From the NCBI GenBank assembly GCA_964370985.1, contig CAYJLE010000009.1, positions 23,108-87,107 of the forward strand: a stretch of DNA of 64,000 bases, in the 5' to 3' direction. Position numbers and translations under genes: made by a program. Positions 1 through 9,003 of the stretch are shown one piece after another (the stretch's first letter is position 1; each line of letters opens with the position of its first letter). Source of the DNA: JAHDVS01 sp964370985 (GTDB lineage Bacteria; Actinomycetota; Thermoleophilia; Gaiellales; Gaiellaceae). Below the pieces are notes generated by a model. It was not told the DNA's origin and did no database searches. It saw only the letters and a program-made list of their open reading frames with translations.

Positions 1-1
1 C

Positions 2-556
2 ACCGTCGCCGGCGTGCTCGGAAATCACGACTACGAGCACGGCGACCGGGGCGCCTACGAGCTCGAGACGCTCGGGATGCCGCGGCGCTTCTACACGCGA
101 CGGGCCGGGGACGTGCAGCTGTTCCTGCTCGACTCGAACGAGATCACGACCGCGCAGACGCGCTGGCTGCGCCGGGCGCTCCGGGCCTCGACCGCGCGCT
201 GGAAGATCGCGGCCTTCCACCACCCGCCCTGGGCCTGTGGCGGCCACTCCGGCCACGACGAGGTCGAAGAGCGCTGGGTGCCGCTGTTCGAGCGCTACGG
301 CGTCGACCTCGTGCTCTCGGGCCACGACCACAGCTACCAGCGCTTCGCGGCGAAGGGCGGGGTCACCTACGTGATCCACGGCGGCGGCGGCGCGACCCTC
401 TACCCGATCCTCTTCTGCAGTCCCGGCTACCCGCGACTCCTCTACGGCAAGGCGGACTACGGGTTCCTCTCGATCGTCTCGCGTGACGACGGCCTGCGCG
501 TGGCGGCGCTCGACCTCCGCGGTCGCCGCGTCGACCTCGTGACGCTTCGCCCGTAG
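2..556 (+). CDS. metallophosphoesterase, C-terminal part
   Basis: C-terminal part of a calcineurin-like metallophosphoesterase. The frame is open from base 2, so the start lies outside the window; a GTG at 14 sits inside the conserved GNHD block and is not the real start. Visible metal-ligand motifs are GNHDY near the left edge, FHHPPW about 70 residues on, and GHDHSYQRF near the end, the form common in purple-acid-phosphatase-like and PhoD-like enzymes. The upstream D-x-H and GD motifs are missing only because of the edge. The natural substrate cannot be told. It ends 35 bases before leuS and is followed by a separate leuS promoter. Confidence 0.85.
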   Translation, partial: TVAGVLGNHDYEHGDRGAYELETLGMPRRFYTRRAGDVQLFLLDSNEITTAQTRWLRRALRASTARWKIAAFHHPPWACGGHSGHDEVEERWVPLFERYGVDLVLSGHDHSYQRFAAKGGVTYVIHGGGGATLYPILFCSPGYPRLLYGKADYGFLSIVSRDDGLRVAALDLRGRRVDLVTLRP

Positions 557-576
557 CCCGCGGGTCGGCCCGCCGC

Positions 577-582
577 TACGAT
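577..582 (+). promoter_or_regulatory. -10 element of leuS (TACGAT)
   Basis: TACGAT lies 9 bases before the leuS ATG with no Shine-Dalgarno between, as expected for a leaderless or near-leaderless mRNA. No clear -35 is visible. Confidence 0.5.
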
Positions 583-591
583 CCACGGGCC

Positions 592-3048
592 ATGGAGCGG
601 TACGACCCGGACGCGATCGAGCGCAAGTGGCAGGAGGCGTGGGCGCGCGAGGGGGCCTTCCTCGTGCCGAATCCCGAGCGCGCGGACCCGGACGACCCGG
701 CTCCCCGGACGTACGTGCTCGAGATGTTGCCCTATCCGTCGGGCGACCTGCACATGGGGCACGTCCTCAACTACACGCTCGGGGACGTGGTCACCCACGT
801 TCGCCGCCGCCGCGGGTTCACGGTGTTGCGGCCGATGGGCTACGACGCGTTCGGGCTGCCCGCGGAGAACGCGGCCATCCGCGAGGGCGGTCATCCGCGG
901 CTGATCACCGAGCGCAACATCGCCTCGATTCGCGCGCAGGCGAAGCGGATGGGCTGGGCGATCGACTGGGGTCGCGAGCTCTCGACGCACGAGCCCGAGT
1001 ACTACCGCTGGACGCAGTGGCTGTTCCTCGAGCTCTACGAGGCCGGGCTCGCCTACCGGCGGGAGGCGCCGGTCAAGTGGTGCCCGAACGACCAGACGGT
1101 GCTCGCGAACGAGCAGGTCGTCGAGGGCCGCTGCGAGCGCTGCGGAGCCGAGGTCGAGGCGAAGAGCCTCGAACAGTGGTTCTTCCGGATCACCGCCTAC
1201 GCCGACCGGCTGCTCGACGAGATGGAGCAGCTCGAGTCGTGGCCCGAGCGCGTGCTGACGATGCAGCGCAACTGGATCGGGCGCTCGCACGGCTGCGAGG
1301 TCGTGTTCGAGGTCGAGGGGCTCGGGACCGGGATCCCGGTCTTCACGACCCGGCCGGACACGCTCTTCGGCGCCACGTTCTTCGTGCTCGCGCCCGAGCA
1401 CCCGCTGATCCCCGAGCTCGTCCGCGGTAGCACCGAGGCAGCGGCGGTCCTCGATTACGTGCGGCGGACGGCGGCCGAGTCAGCGGTCGAGCGGGCCGAC
1501 CCGGCGAGGGAGAAGACAGGCGTGTTCACGGGCCGCCACGTCACGAACCCGGTCAACGGGGAGCGGCTGCCGGTCTGGGTGGCCGACTACGTGCTCCCGG
1601 AGTACGGGACGGGCGCGATCATGGCCGTCCCCGCGCACGACGAGCGCGACTTCGCGTTCGCAACCCGCTTCGGCCTCGAGATCCGCCAGGTCGTCGAGCC
1701 CGCGGACGGCTCCGCGGTCGAGCTGCCGTACGTCGAGAAGGCCGGCTCGGCGCGCTCTGTCGGATCGGGGCGGTTCTCCGGGCTCGCGACACCGGACGCG
1801 ATCCGCGAGATCGTCGCCTGGCTCGACGCCGAGGGCCGGGGCAAGGCGGCGGTCGGCTACCGGCTGCGCGACTGGCTGCTCTCGCGTCAGCGCTACTGGG
1901 GCTGCCCGATCCCGATCGTGCACTGCGACGCCTGCGGGCCGGTGGCCGTGCCGCGCGACGAGCTCCCGGTGCTTCTGCCCGAAGTCGAAGACTACAAGCC
2001 GAGGGGGCGCTCCCCGCTCGCGGCCGCCGAGAGCTGGGTCGCCACCGCCTGCCCGCGCTGCGGCGTGCCTGCCCGCCGGGAGACGGACACGATGGACACG
2101 TTCGTCGACTCCTCCTGGTACTTCCTGCGCTACGCCGACCCGCGCAACGATCGCGCGCCGGTGGCCCGGGAGGTTGCCGACTACTGGCTGCCCGTGCGGC
2201 AGTACATCGGCGGGATCGAGCACGCGATCCTGCACCTCCTGTACGCCCGCTTCTTCACGAAGGTGCTCTGCGACCTCGGGCTGCTCGGCTTCAGCGAGCC
2301 GTTCCTCCGGTTGTTCAACCAGGGGATGATCTACCACCTCGGCGCCAAGATGTCCAAGTCGAAGGGCAACGTCGTCGCCCCCGACGCGATCGTCGAGCGT
2401 TTCGGGGCCGACGCGCTCCGCCTGTACATCCTCTTCATGGGCCCGGCGGAGGACGACAAGGAGTGGCAGGTCACGGGCATCGAGGGCACCTATCGGTTCC
2501 TGAGCCGCCTGTGGCGACTCGCGCTCGAGGTCGCGGCCGCGGGGCCGGCGGGCGAGCCGCCGGACGGGCCGCTCGTGCGCCGGGCGCACGCGACGATCGC
2601 GAAGGTCACGGACGACCTCGAGCGCCGGTTCCAGTTCAACACGCCGATCGCGGCGGTGATGGAGCTCGTGAACGACGTCTACCTGGCGAAGGGAGACCCG
2701 GCCCAGGCGCCGGCGGTCCGGTTCGCGACCGAGACGGCGGTCAGCCTGATCCAGCCGTACGCGCCGCACGTCGCCGAGGAGCTGTGGGAGCGCCTCGGCC
2801 ACGAGCGCCTGTGGGAGCAGCCGTGGCCCGACCCCGACCCGGCCCTGCTCGAGCGTGACACGTTCGAGCTCGTCGTCCAGGTCAACGGCAAGGTGCGCGA
2901 CCGGCTCGAGGTCGAGGTCGGGCTCTCCGATGCCGAGCTGGTCGGGCTGGCGCGGGCGCTTCCGCGCGTCCGGGCGTACCTGGAGGGGAAGGAGCCGCGC
3001 CGGGCGGTCGTCGTGCCCGGCAAGCTCGTGAACCTCGTGGTGTCGTAG
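592..3048 (+). CDS. leuS: leucyl-tRNA synthetase
   Basis: Class Ia aminoacyl-tRNA synthetase that charges tRNA-Leu with leucine in the cytoplasm. The HIGH-type motif is HMGH at residues 54-57 (PYPSGDLHMGHVLNYT context typical of LeuS), and KMSKS starts at residue 586. The CP1 editing domain lies between them, with the T-rich TTRPDT block. Zinc-type Cys pairs (CPNDQ...CERCG and CDACG...CPRCG) are visible. At 818 residues it is full length for bacterial LeuS. The ATG start at 592 fits the MERYDPDAIERKWQ N-terminus of the family. A tRNA-Leu(CAA) gene lies in the same window at 25.5 kb. Confidence 0.97.
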   Translation: MERYDPDAIERKWQEAWAREGAFLVPNPERADPDDPAPRTYVLEMLPYPSGDLHMGHVLNYTLGDVVTHVRRRRGFTVLRPMGYDAFGLPAENAAIREGGHPRLITERNIASIRAQAKRMGWAIDWGRELSTHEPEYYRWTQWLFLELYEAGLAYRREAPVKWCPNDQTVLANEQVVEGRCERCGAEVEAKSLEQWFFRITAYADRLLDEMEQLESWPERVLTMQRNWIGRSHGCEVVFEVEGLGTGIPVFTTRPDTLFGATFFVLAPEHPLIPELVRGSTEAAAVLDYVRRTAAESAVERADPAREKTGVFTGRHVTNPVNGERLPVWVADYVLPEYGTGAIMAVPAHDERDFAFATRFGLEIRQVVEPADGSAVELPYVEKAGSARSVGSGRFSGLATPDAIREIVAWLDAEGRGKAAVGYRLRDWLLSRQRYWGCPIPIVHCDACGPVAVPRDELPVLLPEVEDYKPRGRSPLAAAESWVATACPRCGVPARRETDTMDTFVDSSWYFLRYADPRNDRAPVAREVADYWLPVRQYIGGIEHAILHLLYARFFTKVLCDLGLLGFSEPFLRLFNQGMIYHLGAKMSKSKGNVVAPDAIVERFGADALRLYILFMGPAEDDKEWQVTGIEGTYRFLSRLWRLALEVAAAGPAGEPPDGPLVRRAHATIAKVTDDLERRFQFNTPIAAVMELVNDVYLAKGDPAQAPAVRFATETAVSLIQPYAPHVAEELWERLGHERLWEQPWPDPDPALLERDTFELVVQVNGKVRDRLEVEVGLSDAELVGLARALPRVRAYLEGKEPRRAVVVPGKLVNLVVS

Positions 3049-3111
3049 CCGAGCCTGCGCGGGTCGCGCGCACACACTAGGATCACGGTGTCCGTAGGGC
3101 ACCAGGCTCCG

Positions 3112-3118
3112 AAGGAGG
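3112..3118 (+). promoter_or_regulatory. strong RBS of usp (AAGGAGG)
   Basis: A perfect AAGGAGG lies 7 bases before the ATG. A TAGGAT at 3078-3083 could be the -10, so unlike its neighbours this gene has a real leader of about 35 bases. Confidence 0.6.
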
Positions 3119-3125
3119 TTCGAGG

Positions 3126-3533
3126 ATGCAGTCGATCGTTGTCGGCTACGACGGTTCCGCCGAGTCCAAGCGCGCGCTCGATCGGGCGGCGGCGCTGGCC
3201 GGTTCCGGCACGACGGTAACCGTCGTGGCGGCGGTAGCGGTTGCCGGGAGCGGGCCCCGCGGCATGGGCGCGGTGGACGAGACCGAGCGCGCGGCCGCGC
3301 GCGAGACTCTCGACGCGGGCCGGGCGCACCTCGAGGGGCTCGGCGTGGGCGTGAAGACGGTCGAGGGGATCGGCGAGCCGGCCGAGGTGATCGGCGAGGC
3401 AGCGAAGGAGGCGAACGCCGACCTGATCGTGGTCGGAACCCGCGGCCTCGGCGCCGGCAAGCGGATGTTGCTCGGGTCGGTCTCCACGCGGCTCGCGCAC
3501 GACTCGCCCTGCGACGTGCTCGTCGTGCGGTGA
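3126..3533 (+). CDS. universal stress protein (UspA family)
   Basis: Single-domain UspA protein of 135 residues, the usual length. The N-terminus MQSIVVGYDGSAESKRALDRA is the family's first strand with its conserved Asp. The ATP-binding motif G-2x-G-9x-G-S/T is present near the C-terminus as GTRGLGAGKRMLLGSVS, so it is predicted to be the ATP-binding type. It ends with the classic SPCDVLVVR strand. It is monocistronic with a strong ribosome site, which suggests high or induced expression. The partner and signal are unknown. Confidence 0.93.
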   Translation: MQSIVVGYDGSAESKRALDRAAALAGSGTTVTVVAAVAVAGSGPRGMGAVDETERAAARETLDAGRAHLEGLGVGVKTVEGIGEPAEVIGEAAKEANADLIVVGTRGLGAGKRMLLGSVSTRLAHDSPCDVLVVR

Positions 3534-3561
3534 TCCGACCCGCAGCCGCCAGCAGCTAGCC

Positions 3562-4734
3562 GTGGGCGACCACGTCGACATCGTCGTCGTCGGCGCGGGC
3601 CTGTTCGGGACGAGCATCGCCTACCAGCTTGCCCGCCGGGGCGCGGGCACGGTCGCGCTCGTCGAGCGCGGAGCCGTCTGCGGCGGCGACTCGGGCCTCT
3701 GCTTCTCGATGGTCCGCCGCCACTACTCGAACGAGGCGACGGCCCGGCTCGCGATCCGGGGCGTCGACGTGATCAAGGACTGGGGGCGGGAGGTCGGCGC
3801 CGGCGACTCCGGCTACGTCGCGACCGGCTACCTGCTGACGGTGCCGGAGGAGCGCCTCGCCGCGGTGCGCGAGAACGTGGAGCGGCTGCGCTCGCTCGGC
3901 CTCGACACGTCGGTCTTGACCCCGGAGGAGATCCACGAGGTCGAGCCGCTGCTCTCGCTCGACGGGATCGCGGGCGCCGCCTACGAGGCCGATGGGGGCT
4001 TCGCCGACACGTTCCGGATCACGCTGACCTGGTTCGCGGAAGCCGTGCGCCTCGGCGTCCGCCCCGAGCTCGGCCGCCGCGTCACCGGCCTCTCGGTCGA
4101 GGGCGGCCGGGTGCGCGGCGTCGAGACCGACCGCGGCCCGATCGAGGCGGACCTGGTCGTGAACGCCGCGGGCGGCTGGGGCCCGGAGTTGATGCGTACG
4201 ATCGGGGTCGAGCTGCCGATCCTGCTGCGCCGCCTCCAGGTCGCCTACGTGCGTCAGCCGCCCGACCGGCCGCAGGCGGGCGCGTTGTTCTCGGACATCG
4301 TCTCGAACGTCGTCTTCCGGCCGGACCGGGCCGGGCTCGCCTGCGTGGTCGCGTACCTGCCCGAGGAGAGGGTCGCGACCCGCGACGAGTGCCGCGAGGA
4401 GCTCGACGCCTCCTACGAGCCGGCGGTGCGTGACGCGCTGCGGGCGCGCCTGCCCGCGTACGCGGATGCGGCGTGGGCGGGCGGCTTCGCCGGGGCCTAC
4501 GACTACACGCCCGACTGGAACCCGCTGCTCGGCTGGACGCCCGGGGTGGAGGGCCTGTACCTCGCGCTCGGCTGGTCGGGCCACGGCTTCAAGCTGGCGC
4601 CCGCGGTCGGCGAGGTCGTCGCCGACGAGGTGCTGGGGCGAACGCCGGCGATCGACGTCGGCAGCCTGCGCCCCGACCGGTTCGACCGCGGCGAGGCGCT
4701 CGGCCTCGCCTACGGCGCCGGCGCCCGCGCGTAG
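3562..4734 (+). CDS. FAD-dependent oxidoreductase (DAO family)
   Basis: D-amino-acid/sarcosine/glycine oxidase-like flavoprotein of 390 residues. The N-terminal dinucleotide-binding motif VVVGAGLFGTSIAYQLARRG is intact, followed by the acidic residue ending beta-2 (LVERG). The C-terminal GWSGHGFKLAPAVGEVVAD block is characteristic of sarcosine oxidase beta and glycine oxidase relatives. The likely reaction is oxidative deamination or demethylation of an amine, with FAD, but the substrate is not decidable from sequence. GTG at 3562 was chosen because it gives the expected short N-terminus before the Rossmann motif; no ribosome site is evident. It sits alone between usp and comEA. Confidence 0.85.
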   Translation: MGDHVDIVVVGAGLFGTSIAYQLARRGAGTVALVERGAVCGGDSGLCFSMVRRHYSNEATARLAIRGVDVIKDWGREVGAGDSGYVATGYLLTVPEERLAAVRENVERLRSLGLDTSVLTPEEIHEVEPLLSLDGIAGAAYEADGGFADTFRITLTWFAEAVRLGVRPELGRRVTGLSVEGGRVRGVETDRGPIEADLVVNAAGGWGPELMRTIGVELPILLRRLQVAYVRQPPDRPQAGALFSDIVSNVVFRPDRAGLACVVAYLPEERVATRDECREELDASYEPAVRDALRARLPAYADAAWAGGFAGAYDYTPDWNPLLGWTPGVEGLYLALGWSGHGFKLAPAVGEVVADEVLGRTPAIDVGSLRPDRFDRGEALGLAYGAGARA

Positions 4735-4747
4735 ACCGCGGCGGCCC

Positions 4748-4801
4748 CTTCCGGCACGGGCCGGTGACGCTTCCGGCACGGCGCGTGCGTCTCCGGGCAC
4801 G
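4748..4801. repeat. three short direct repeats before comEA
   Basis: CTTCCGGCACGG occurs at 4748-4759 and again at 4770-4781. A third related copy, CTCCGGGCACG, is at 4791-4801. The spacing is 22 and 21 bases, about two helical turns. They lie just upstream of the competence gene comEA and could be a regulator-binding array. Confidence 0.5.
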
Positions 4802-4824
4802 CATGCGGCGCGATCATCGGCTCC

Positions 4825-5433
4825 ATGCGGATGCCGACGATCCCTCGCGGTCGCGCGCTCGCCTACCTGGCACTGGTCGCGGGTCTGCTCGCCCTCGGCG
4901 GGCGGCTCTTCCTCGGCGGCGGCAACGCGGCGCTCGAGGCCGCGCCGGTCGCGACGCTCGCCGGCGCTGCGGCCGCCTCGAACGCGGCCGAGACAGCCGA
5001 GCCGGAGGTCGTCGTCGTCCACGTCGCCGGTGCCGTGCGGCGGCCGGGGCTCTACCGGCTGCCGGAGGGGAGCCGGGTCGCCGACGCGGTCCGGGAGGCG
5101 GGCGGCGCGTCGCGTCGGGCCGCGATCGGGCTCGTGAACCTGGCGGCGCCGCTCGTGGACGGCCAGCAGGTGCTCGTGCCGGCGCGCGGGGGCAGCGGAG
5201 CCTCCGCGGGTGGAGTTGCGGGTGCCCCCGGCGGCCCCTCGGGCCCGCTGAGCCTGAGCACGGCGACGCTGGAGCAACTCGACACGCTGCCCGGCGTCGG
5301 ACCGGTGACGTCGCAGCGGATCCTCGACTACCGTGAACGCCACGGCCCGTTCGCCTCGGTCGACGAGCTGGACGCGGTTCCGGGGATCGGCCCGGCACGC
5401 CTCGAGCAGCTGCGGGAGCTCGTCGTGCCGTGA
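4825..5433 (+). CDS. comEA: competence protein ComEA (DNA receptor)
   Basis: Membrane-anchored DNA-binding protein for natural transformation, 202 residues. Order: an N-terminal membrane anchor (about 8-30), an SLBB-type domain (VVHVAGAVRRPGLYRLPEGSRVADAVREAGG, about 57-120), a Gly/Pro/Ser linker, then a C-terminal helix-hairpin-helix pair (LDTLPGVGPVTSQRILDYRE and LDAVPGIGPARLEQLREL). It overlaps comEC by four bases, so the two are translationally coupled. ATG at 4825 is followed by a second ATG two codons later; either could start. Confidence 0.93.
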   Translation: MRMPTIPRGRALAYLALVAGLLALGGRLFLGGGNAALEAAPVATLAGAAAASNAAETAEPEVVVVHVAGAVRRPGLYRLPEGSRVADAVREAGGASRRAAIGLVNLAAPLVDGQQVLVPARGGSGASAGGVAGAPGGPSGPLSLSTATLEQLDTLPGVGPVTSQRILDYRERHGPFASVDELDAVPGIGPARLEQLRELVVP

Positions 5434-7715
5434 TCCGTGCCGCGCAGCCGCCCGCCGCCCACCTCCTCGCCACCGGGCTGTGCGTGGGGCTCGCCGCATC
5501 GCTCGGCGTGCGCGCCGCCTCGCCGGGCGTCGCGGTCGCCGCCGCCTCCCTCGCGGTGCTGTCGGTGGCGCTGCCGCGCGGCCGCGCGGTCGCGCTCGTG
5601 CTCGCCCTCGCCACCGCGGGCGTCTGGTGGGGGAGCGTCCGGCTCGCCGAGCTCGACCGCAGCGTGCTCTCGAACGCGGTCGGGGAGGCCGCGCTCGCCC
5701 GGGTCGAGATCACCGGTCCCGTCCGGCCGAGCAGGCACACGATCCGCATCCCGGTGCGGGTCGTCGCCTTCGACGGGCGGAGGACGGGCGAGCCAGCCCA
5801 GCTCGAGCTGCCGGCGGATGCGCCCGCGCCGGACCAGGGGGCGATTCTCGAGCTGGTCGTGCAGGTCCGGCTCCCTCGTGGGCCCGCCGAGCCCGGCAGC
5901 TTCGACGAGGCTGCGTACCTGCGCCGCCGCGGCATGCACGTCGTCCTGCACGGCGCTCGCTTCCGCATCGTCGGGCACCGGGGCGGGCTCGCGGGGGCAG
6001 CGGACGCGCTGCGCGCGCGGCTCGCCAGCTCGGTCGCCCCCGGCCTCGAAGGCGAGCGTCGCGCTCTCGTCGAGGGGATCGTGCTCGGCCGGGATGAGGG
6101 GCTCGATGACGCTCTGCGCGATCGCTTCCGCGCGTCGGGTCTGTACCACGTTCTCGCCGTGTCGGGACAGAACGTCGCCTACGTCGTCGCGGGCGTTCTC
6201 CTCGCGGCCTGGCTCCTGGGCGTGCCTCGTGCGGCTGCGCAGATCGCCGCGCTCGCCGCGGTCGCCGGCTACGTCGTCGCGGTCGGCTGGCAGCCGTCGG
6301 TCGTGCGGGCCGGGGTCGCGGGTGCGCTTGCCTCGCTCGCCTGGCTCGCATCCCGGCCGCGGGACCGCTGGTACTTCCTGCTCGTCGGTGCGGCCGTGCT
6401 GCTCGCGTGGAGCCCATACAGCCTGCTCGATCCCGGCTTCCAGCTCTCCTTCGCGGCCGTCGCCGCGATCTTCCTGCTCGTGCCGCGACTGGAGCGCCGC
6501 CTCGAGGGCTACCCCGTGCCGCGCGTGCTCGCAGCCGCGGTCGCGGTCTCCGGCGCCTGCGGTCTCGTCACCGCCCCCATCCTCTGGCTCCAGTTCGGCA
6601 CCGTGCCCGTCTGGTCGGTGCTCGCCAACGTGCTGGCGCTGCCGGTCGTCGCCCCGATACTCGGGCTGGGGCTCCTCTCGGCCGCGGCGAGCCCGGCGCT
6701 GCCGGACCTGGCGTTCGCGCTCGGGTGGCTGAACGGCTGGCTGGCCGCCTACCTCGCGGGGTGCGCCCGGCTCGTGGGCGGGCTGCCCCTTGCCCAGCTT
6801 CGCTCCGGCGCCGCTCTCCTCGGCATCGCCCTTGGCGTGCTCGTGCTCGTCGGTGTCGCGCGCGCTCCGGCCCGGGTGCGGCGCCCGACGCTCGCCCTCG
6901 CGCTGGCCGCGGCCCTCGGGCTCGCCGCCTGGAGGATCGATCTGCCCCGGGCGCCGCTGCCGCCGCCGGAGGGGCTGCGGGTGTCCTTTCTCGACGTCGG
7001 CCAGGGCGACGCGATCCTGCTCCAGGTTCCCGAGGGCGCCGTCCTCGTCGACCAGGGCCCACCGGAGGCGAACGTCGCCGAGCGCCTGCGCGCGTTCGGA
7101 GTCAGGAGCCTGTCGGCGCTGGTTCTCACCCATCCCCAGCGCGACCACGTCGGCGGGGCGGTCGACGTCCTGCGCTCATTTCCGGTGGCCGGGGTGCTCG
7201 ACCCGGGCTTGCCGGTGGAGAGCCCGGACGGGGCCGCTACGCTCGCGGCCGCACGCTCGCGCGGCGTCCCGGTGGTCGTCGCGCGTGCCGGGCAGCGGCT
7301 CGCGCTCGGCCGGCTGCGGCTCACCGTCCTCTGGCCCGACGGGCCCGGAGCTCCCGGTGAGGACCCGAACGGCCGGGCCATCGTCCTGCTCGCCTCGTTC
7401 GGGGACACGGACGTCCTGCTCACCGCCGATGCGGAGTCGGACGTCACCGCCCGGCTCGAGCTCCCGCGCCTCGAGGTACTCAAGATCGCCCACCACGGCT
7501 CGGCGGACGAGGGGCTGGCGCGACTCCTCGAGCGGACGCGCCCGCTCGCCGCGGTCGTCTCCGTGGGCGAGCGCAACGACTACGGCCACCCGACACGCTC
7601 GACGCTCGCAGCGCTCGGAGCCAGCCGCGGCACCCGGACGTTCCGGACCGATCGCGACGGCACCGTGGTGGTCGAGAGCGACGGGACGGTGCTCACGGTG
7701 CGGACCTGGCGCTGA
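5430..7715 (+). CDS. comEC: DNA uptake channel ComEC/Rec2
   Basis: Inner-membrane channel for single-stranded DNA entry during transformation, 761 residues. Order: N-terminal hydrophobic segments with the DUF4131-type region (about 1-170), the ComEC/Rec2 multi-helix competence domain (about 190-480; LYHVLAVSGQNVAYVVAG is the signature), and a C-terminal metallo-beta-lactamase domain (about 515-755; SFLDVGQGDAILLQ, LTHPQRDHVGG and KIAHHGSADEG). The domain set and length match full ComEC. GTG at 5430 overlaps the comEA stop. With holA directly downstream this is the usual comEA-comEC-holA order. Confidence 0.95.
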   Translation: MIRAAQPPAAHLLATGLCVGLAASLGVRAASPGVAVAAASLAVLSVALPRGRAVALVLALATAGVWWGSVRLAELDRSVLSNAVGEAALARVEITGPVRPSRHTIRIPVRVVAFDGRRTGEPAQLELPADAPAPDQGAILELVVQVRLPRGPAEPGSFDEAAYLRRRGMHVVLHGARFRIVGHRGGLAGAADALRARLASSVAPGLEGERRALVEGIVLGRDEGLDDALRDRFRASGLYHVLAVSGQNVAYVVAGVLLAAWLLGVPRAAAQIAALAAVAGYVVAVGWQPSVVRAGVAGALASLAWLASRPRDRWYFLLVGAAVLLAWSPYSLLDPGFQLSFAAVAAIFLLVPRLERRLEGYPVPRVLAAAVAVSGACGLVTAPILWLQFGTVPVWSVLANVLALPVVAPILGLGLLSAAASPALPDLAFALGWLNGWLAAYLAGCARLVGGLPLAQLRSGAALLGIALGVLVLVGVARAPARVRRPTLALALAAALGLAAWRIDLPRAPLPPPEGLRVSFLDVGQGDAILLQVPEGAVLVDQGPPEANVAERLRAFGVRSLSALVLTHPQRDHVGGAVDVLRSFPVAGVLDPGLPVESPDGAATLAAARSRGVPVVVARAGQRLALGRLRLTVLWPDGPGAPGEDPNGRAIVLLASFGDTDVLLTADAESDVTARLELPRLEVLKIAHHGSADEGLARLLERTRPLAAVVSVGERNDYGHPTRSTLAALGASRGTRTFRTDRDGTVVVESDGTVLTVRTWR

Positions 7716-7717
7716 CG

Positions 7718-7723
7718 TATCCT
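7718..7723 (+). promoter_or_regulatory. -10 element of holA (TATCCT)
   Basis: TATCCT ends 6 bases before the GTG of holA, giving a leaderless start just after the comEC stop. Confidence 0.5.
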
Positions 7724-7729
7724 GGCCAC

Positions 7730-8698
7730 GTGGCGGAGGAGCTGAAGCCGGCCTACCTGATCACCGGCACAGACCTGCCGAAGGTCTCGCTCGCCTTGCG
7801 CCGCCTGCGGCGGCGGTTCGAGGAGGGGTCGGTCGACGAGCTCGACGCCGCCGCCGCGTCCGGGGAGGACGCTGTCGCGGCCGCGAACGCGCTGGGCCTC
7901 TTCGGCGGCGGCGAGCGGCTCGTGCTCGTGGAGGGGATCGAGCGCTGGAAGAAGGCCGACGCCGAGGCGGTCGTCGCCTACCTCGCGACCCCGGCACCCG
8001 GGGCGGTGCTGGCGCTCGGCGGCGACGCCTCCAAGCATTCCGCGCTCGCCGAGGCCTGCGCGCGCGCCGGCGACGTGCTGCGCTATGACATCCCGGTCCG
8101 CAGGACGCGGAACCGCGAGACGCCGGATCACGTCGCCTGGGTGAGGACACAGCTCGAACGGGCCGGCGTACGCGCCGACCAGGACGCCATCGCGCGGCTC
8201 GTCGAGCTGGTCGGCCCGGACACGTTCGCGCTCGAGACCGAGGTCGACAAGCTCGCCACCTGGTCGGACGGCGATCCCGTCGCCGTCCGGGACGTCGAAG
8301 CGCTGACCGCGCCCACCGCCGAGACCTCGGACTACGCCGTTGCCGACGCCTGGGGCTCACGCGCTCCGGCGGAGCTCCTGGGAGCGTGCGAGGCCGCGCT
8401 CGGCCGGGGCTCGGAGCCGACCCGGATCATCGCCCGCCTCGCCTCCCACGTCGCCCGGGTACGCGCCGTGCAGCGCCTCCGCGACGAGGGCGTCCCCGTC
8501 GGCGAGATGGCCGGGCGCCTCGGCTGGCGCTTCCCGCCCCGCCGGGAGCTCGGCCAGGCGGGCAACTACGCCCGCGAGGAGCTCGACGCGGCTGTCGTGC
8601 GGCTCGCCGCGCTCGACGTGGCGCTCAAGGGCGGCAGCAGGCTCGACCCCGAGCTCGAGCTGGAGCGGGCGCTCGTCGAGCTGACGCGGCACTCCTGA
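7730..8698 (+). CDS. holA: DNA polymerase III delta subunit
   Basis: Clamp-loader delta subunit, 322 residues. The N-terminus (PAYLITGTDLPKVSLALRRL) matches the HolA nucleotide-binding-like fold, followed by GERLVLVEGIERWKK and the LETEVDKLATW segment typical of the family. The C-terminal helical domain includes IIARLASHVARVRAVQRLRDEG. Delta opens the beta clamp and lacks ATPase motifs, as seen here. It follows comEC with its own -10, and faces rpsT, which is the conserved neighbour of holA in many bacteria. Confidence 0.92.
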   Translation: MAEELKPAYLITGTDLPKVSLALRRLRRRFEEGSVDELDAAAASGEDAVAAANALGLFGGGERLVLVEGIERWKKADAEAVVAYLATPAPGAVLALGGDASKHSALAEACARAGDVLRYDIPVRRTRNRETPDHVAWVRTQLERAGVRADQDAIARLVELVGPDTFALETEVDKLATWSDGDPVAVRDVEALTAPTAETSDYAVADAWGSRAPAELLGACEAALGRGSEPTRIIARLASHVARVRAVQRLRDEGVPVGEMAGRLGWRFPPRRELGQAGNYAREELDAAVVRLAALDVALKGGSRLDPELELERALVELTRHS

Positions 8699-8716
8699 CG
8701 CGGCCCGGGCCGCGTC
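8697..8716. terminator. palindrome between holA and rpsT
   Basis: A perfect 20-base palindrome, GACGCGGCCC followed by its complement, covers the end of holA in the gap between two convergent genes. It can form a hairpin on both transcripts. There is no U-tract, which is common in high-GC actinobacteria. Confidence 0.5.
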
Positions 8717-8722
8717 TCGGCT

Positions 8723-8992
8723 CTAGCTCGCGTCGCGGGAGGAAACGAGCCGCGCGGCCTGCGCCTTCTTGCGCGCCGCCCGGTTCGGGTGGATCGCCCG
8801 GCGGGCCGCCGCCTTGTCGAGCGTGCGAACGAGCGCGCGATGCTCCGCAGCGATCTGCTCCTGGTCGCCGTCGGCGACGGCGTTCGCGAGCCGCCGGTAG
8901 AGCGTCTTCGCCGAGGAGCGCCAGCGCAGGTTCTCGAGCCGCTGCCTGGCGGCGGTCCTGACGCGACGCTCCTGTTGCTTGATGTTGGGCAT
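8723..8992 (-). CDS. rpsT: 30S ribosomal protein bS20
   Basis: Primary 16S rRNA-binding protein, 89 residues, the normal size. The MPNIKQQERRVRTAARQR start and the NPNRAARKKAQ-like C-terminus (IHPNRAARKKAQAARL) are diagnostic; it is rich in Arg/Lys. It is monocistronic, divergent from murJ and convergent with holA. A likely -10 (TAGCAT on the minus strand, 9034-9029) gives a leader of about 30 bases with a GC hairpin and no clear Shine-Dalgarno. Confidence 0.97.
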   Translation of the reverse strand: MPNIKQQERRVRTAARQRLENLRWRSSAKTLYRRLANAVADGDQEQIAAEHRALVRTLDKAAARRAIHPNRAARKKAQAARLVSSRDAS

Positions 8993-9003
8993 AGCAGCAA
9001 AGC

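Noticed and set aside
3070..3125. Riboswitch or stress operator before usp
   Set aside because: Only a TAGGAT box and a strong ribosome site are visible; no inverted repeat.
457..7148. Very long open frames on the strand opposite leuS, comEC and their neighbours, rich in Arg, Pro and Ala
   Set aside because: They are mirror frames caused by the high G/C third positions of the real genes; they have no recognisable domains and the genes on the other strand are certain.
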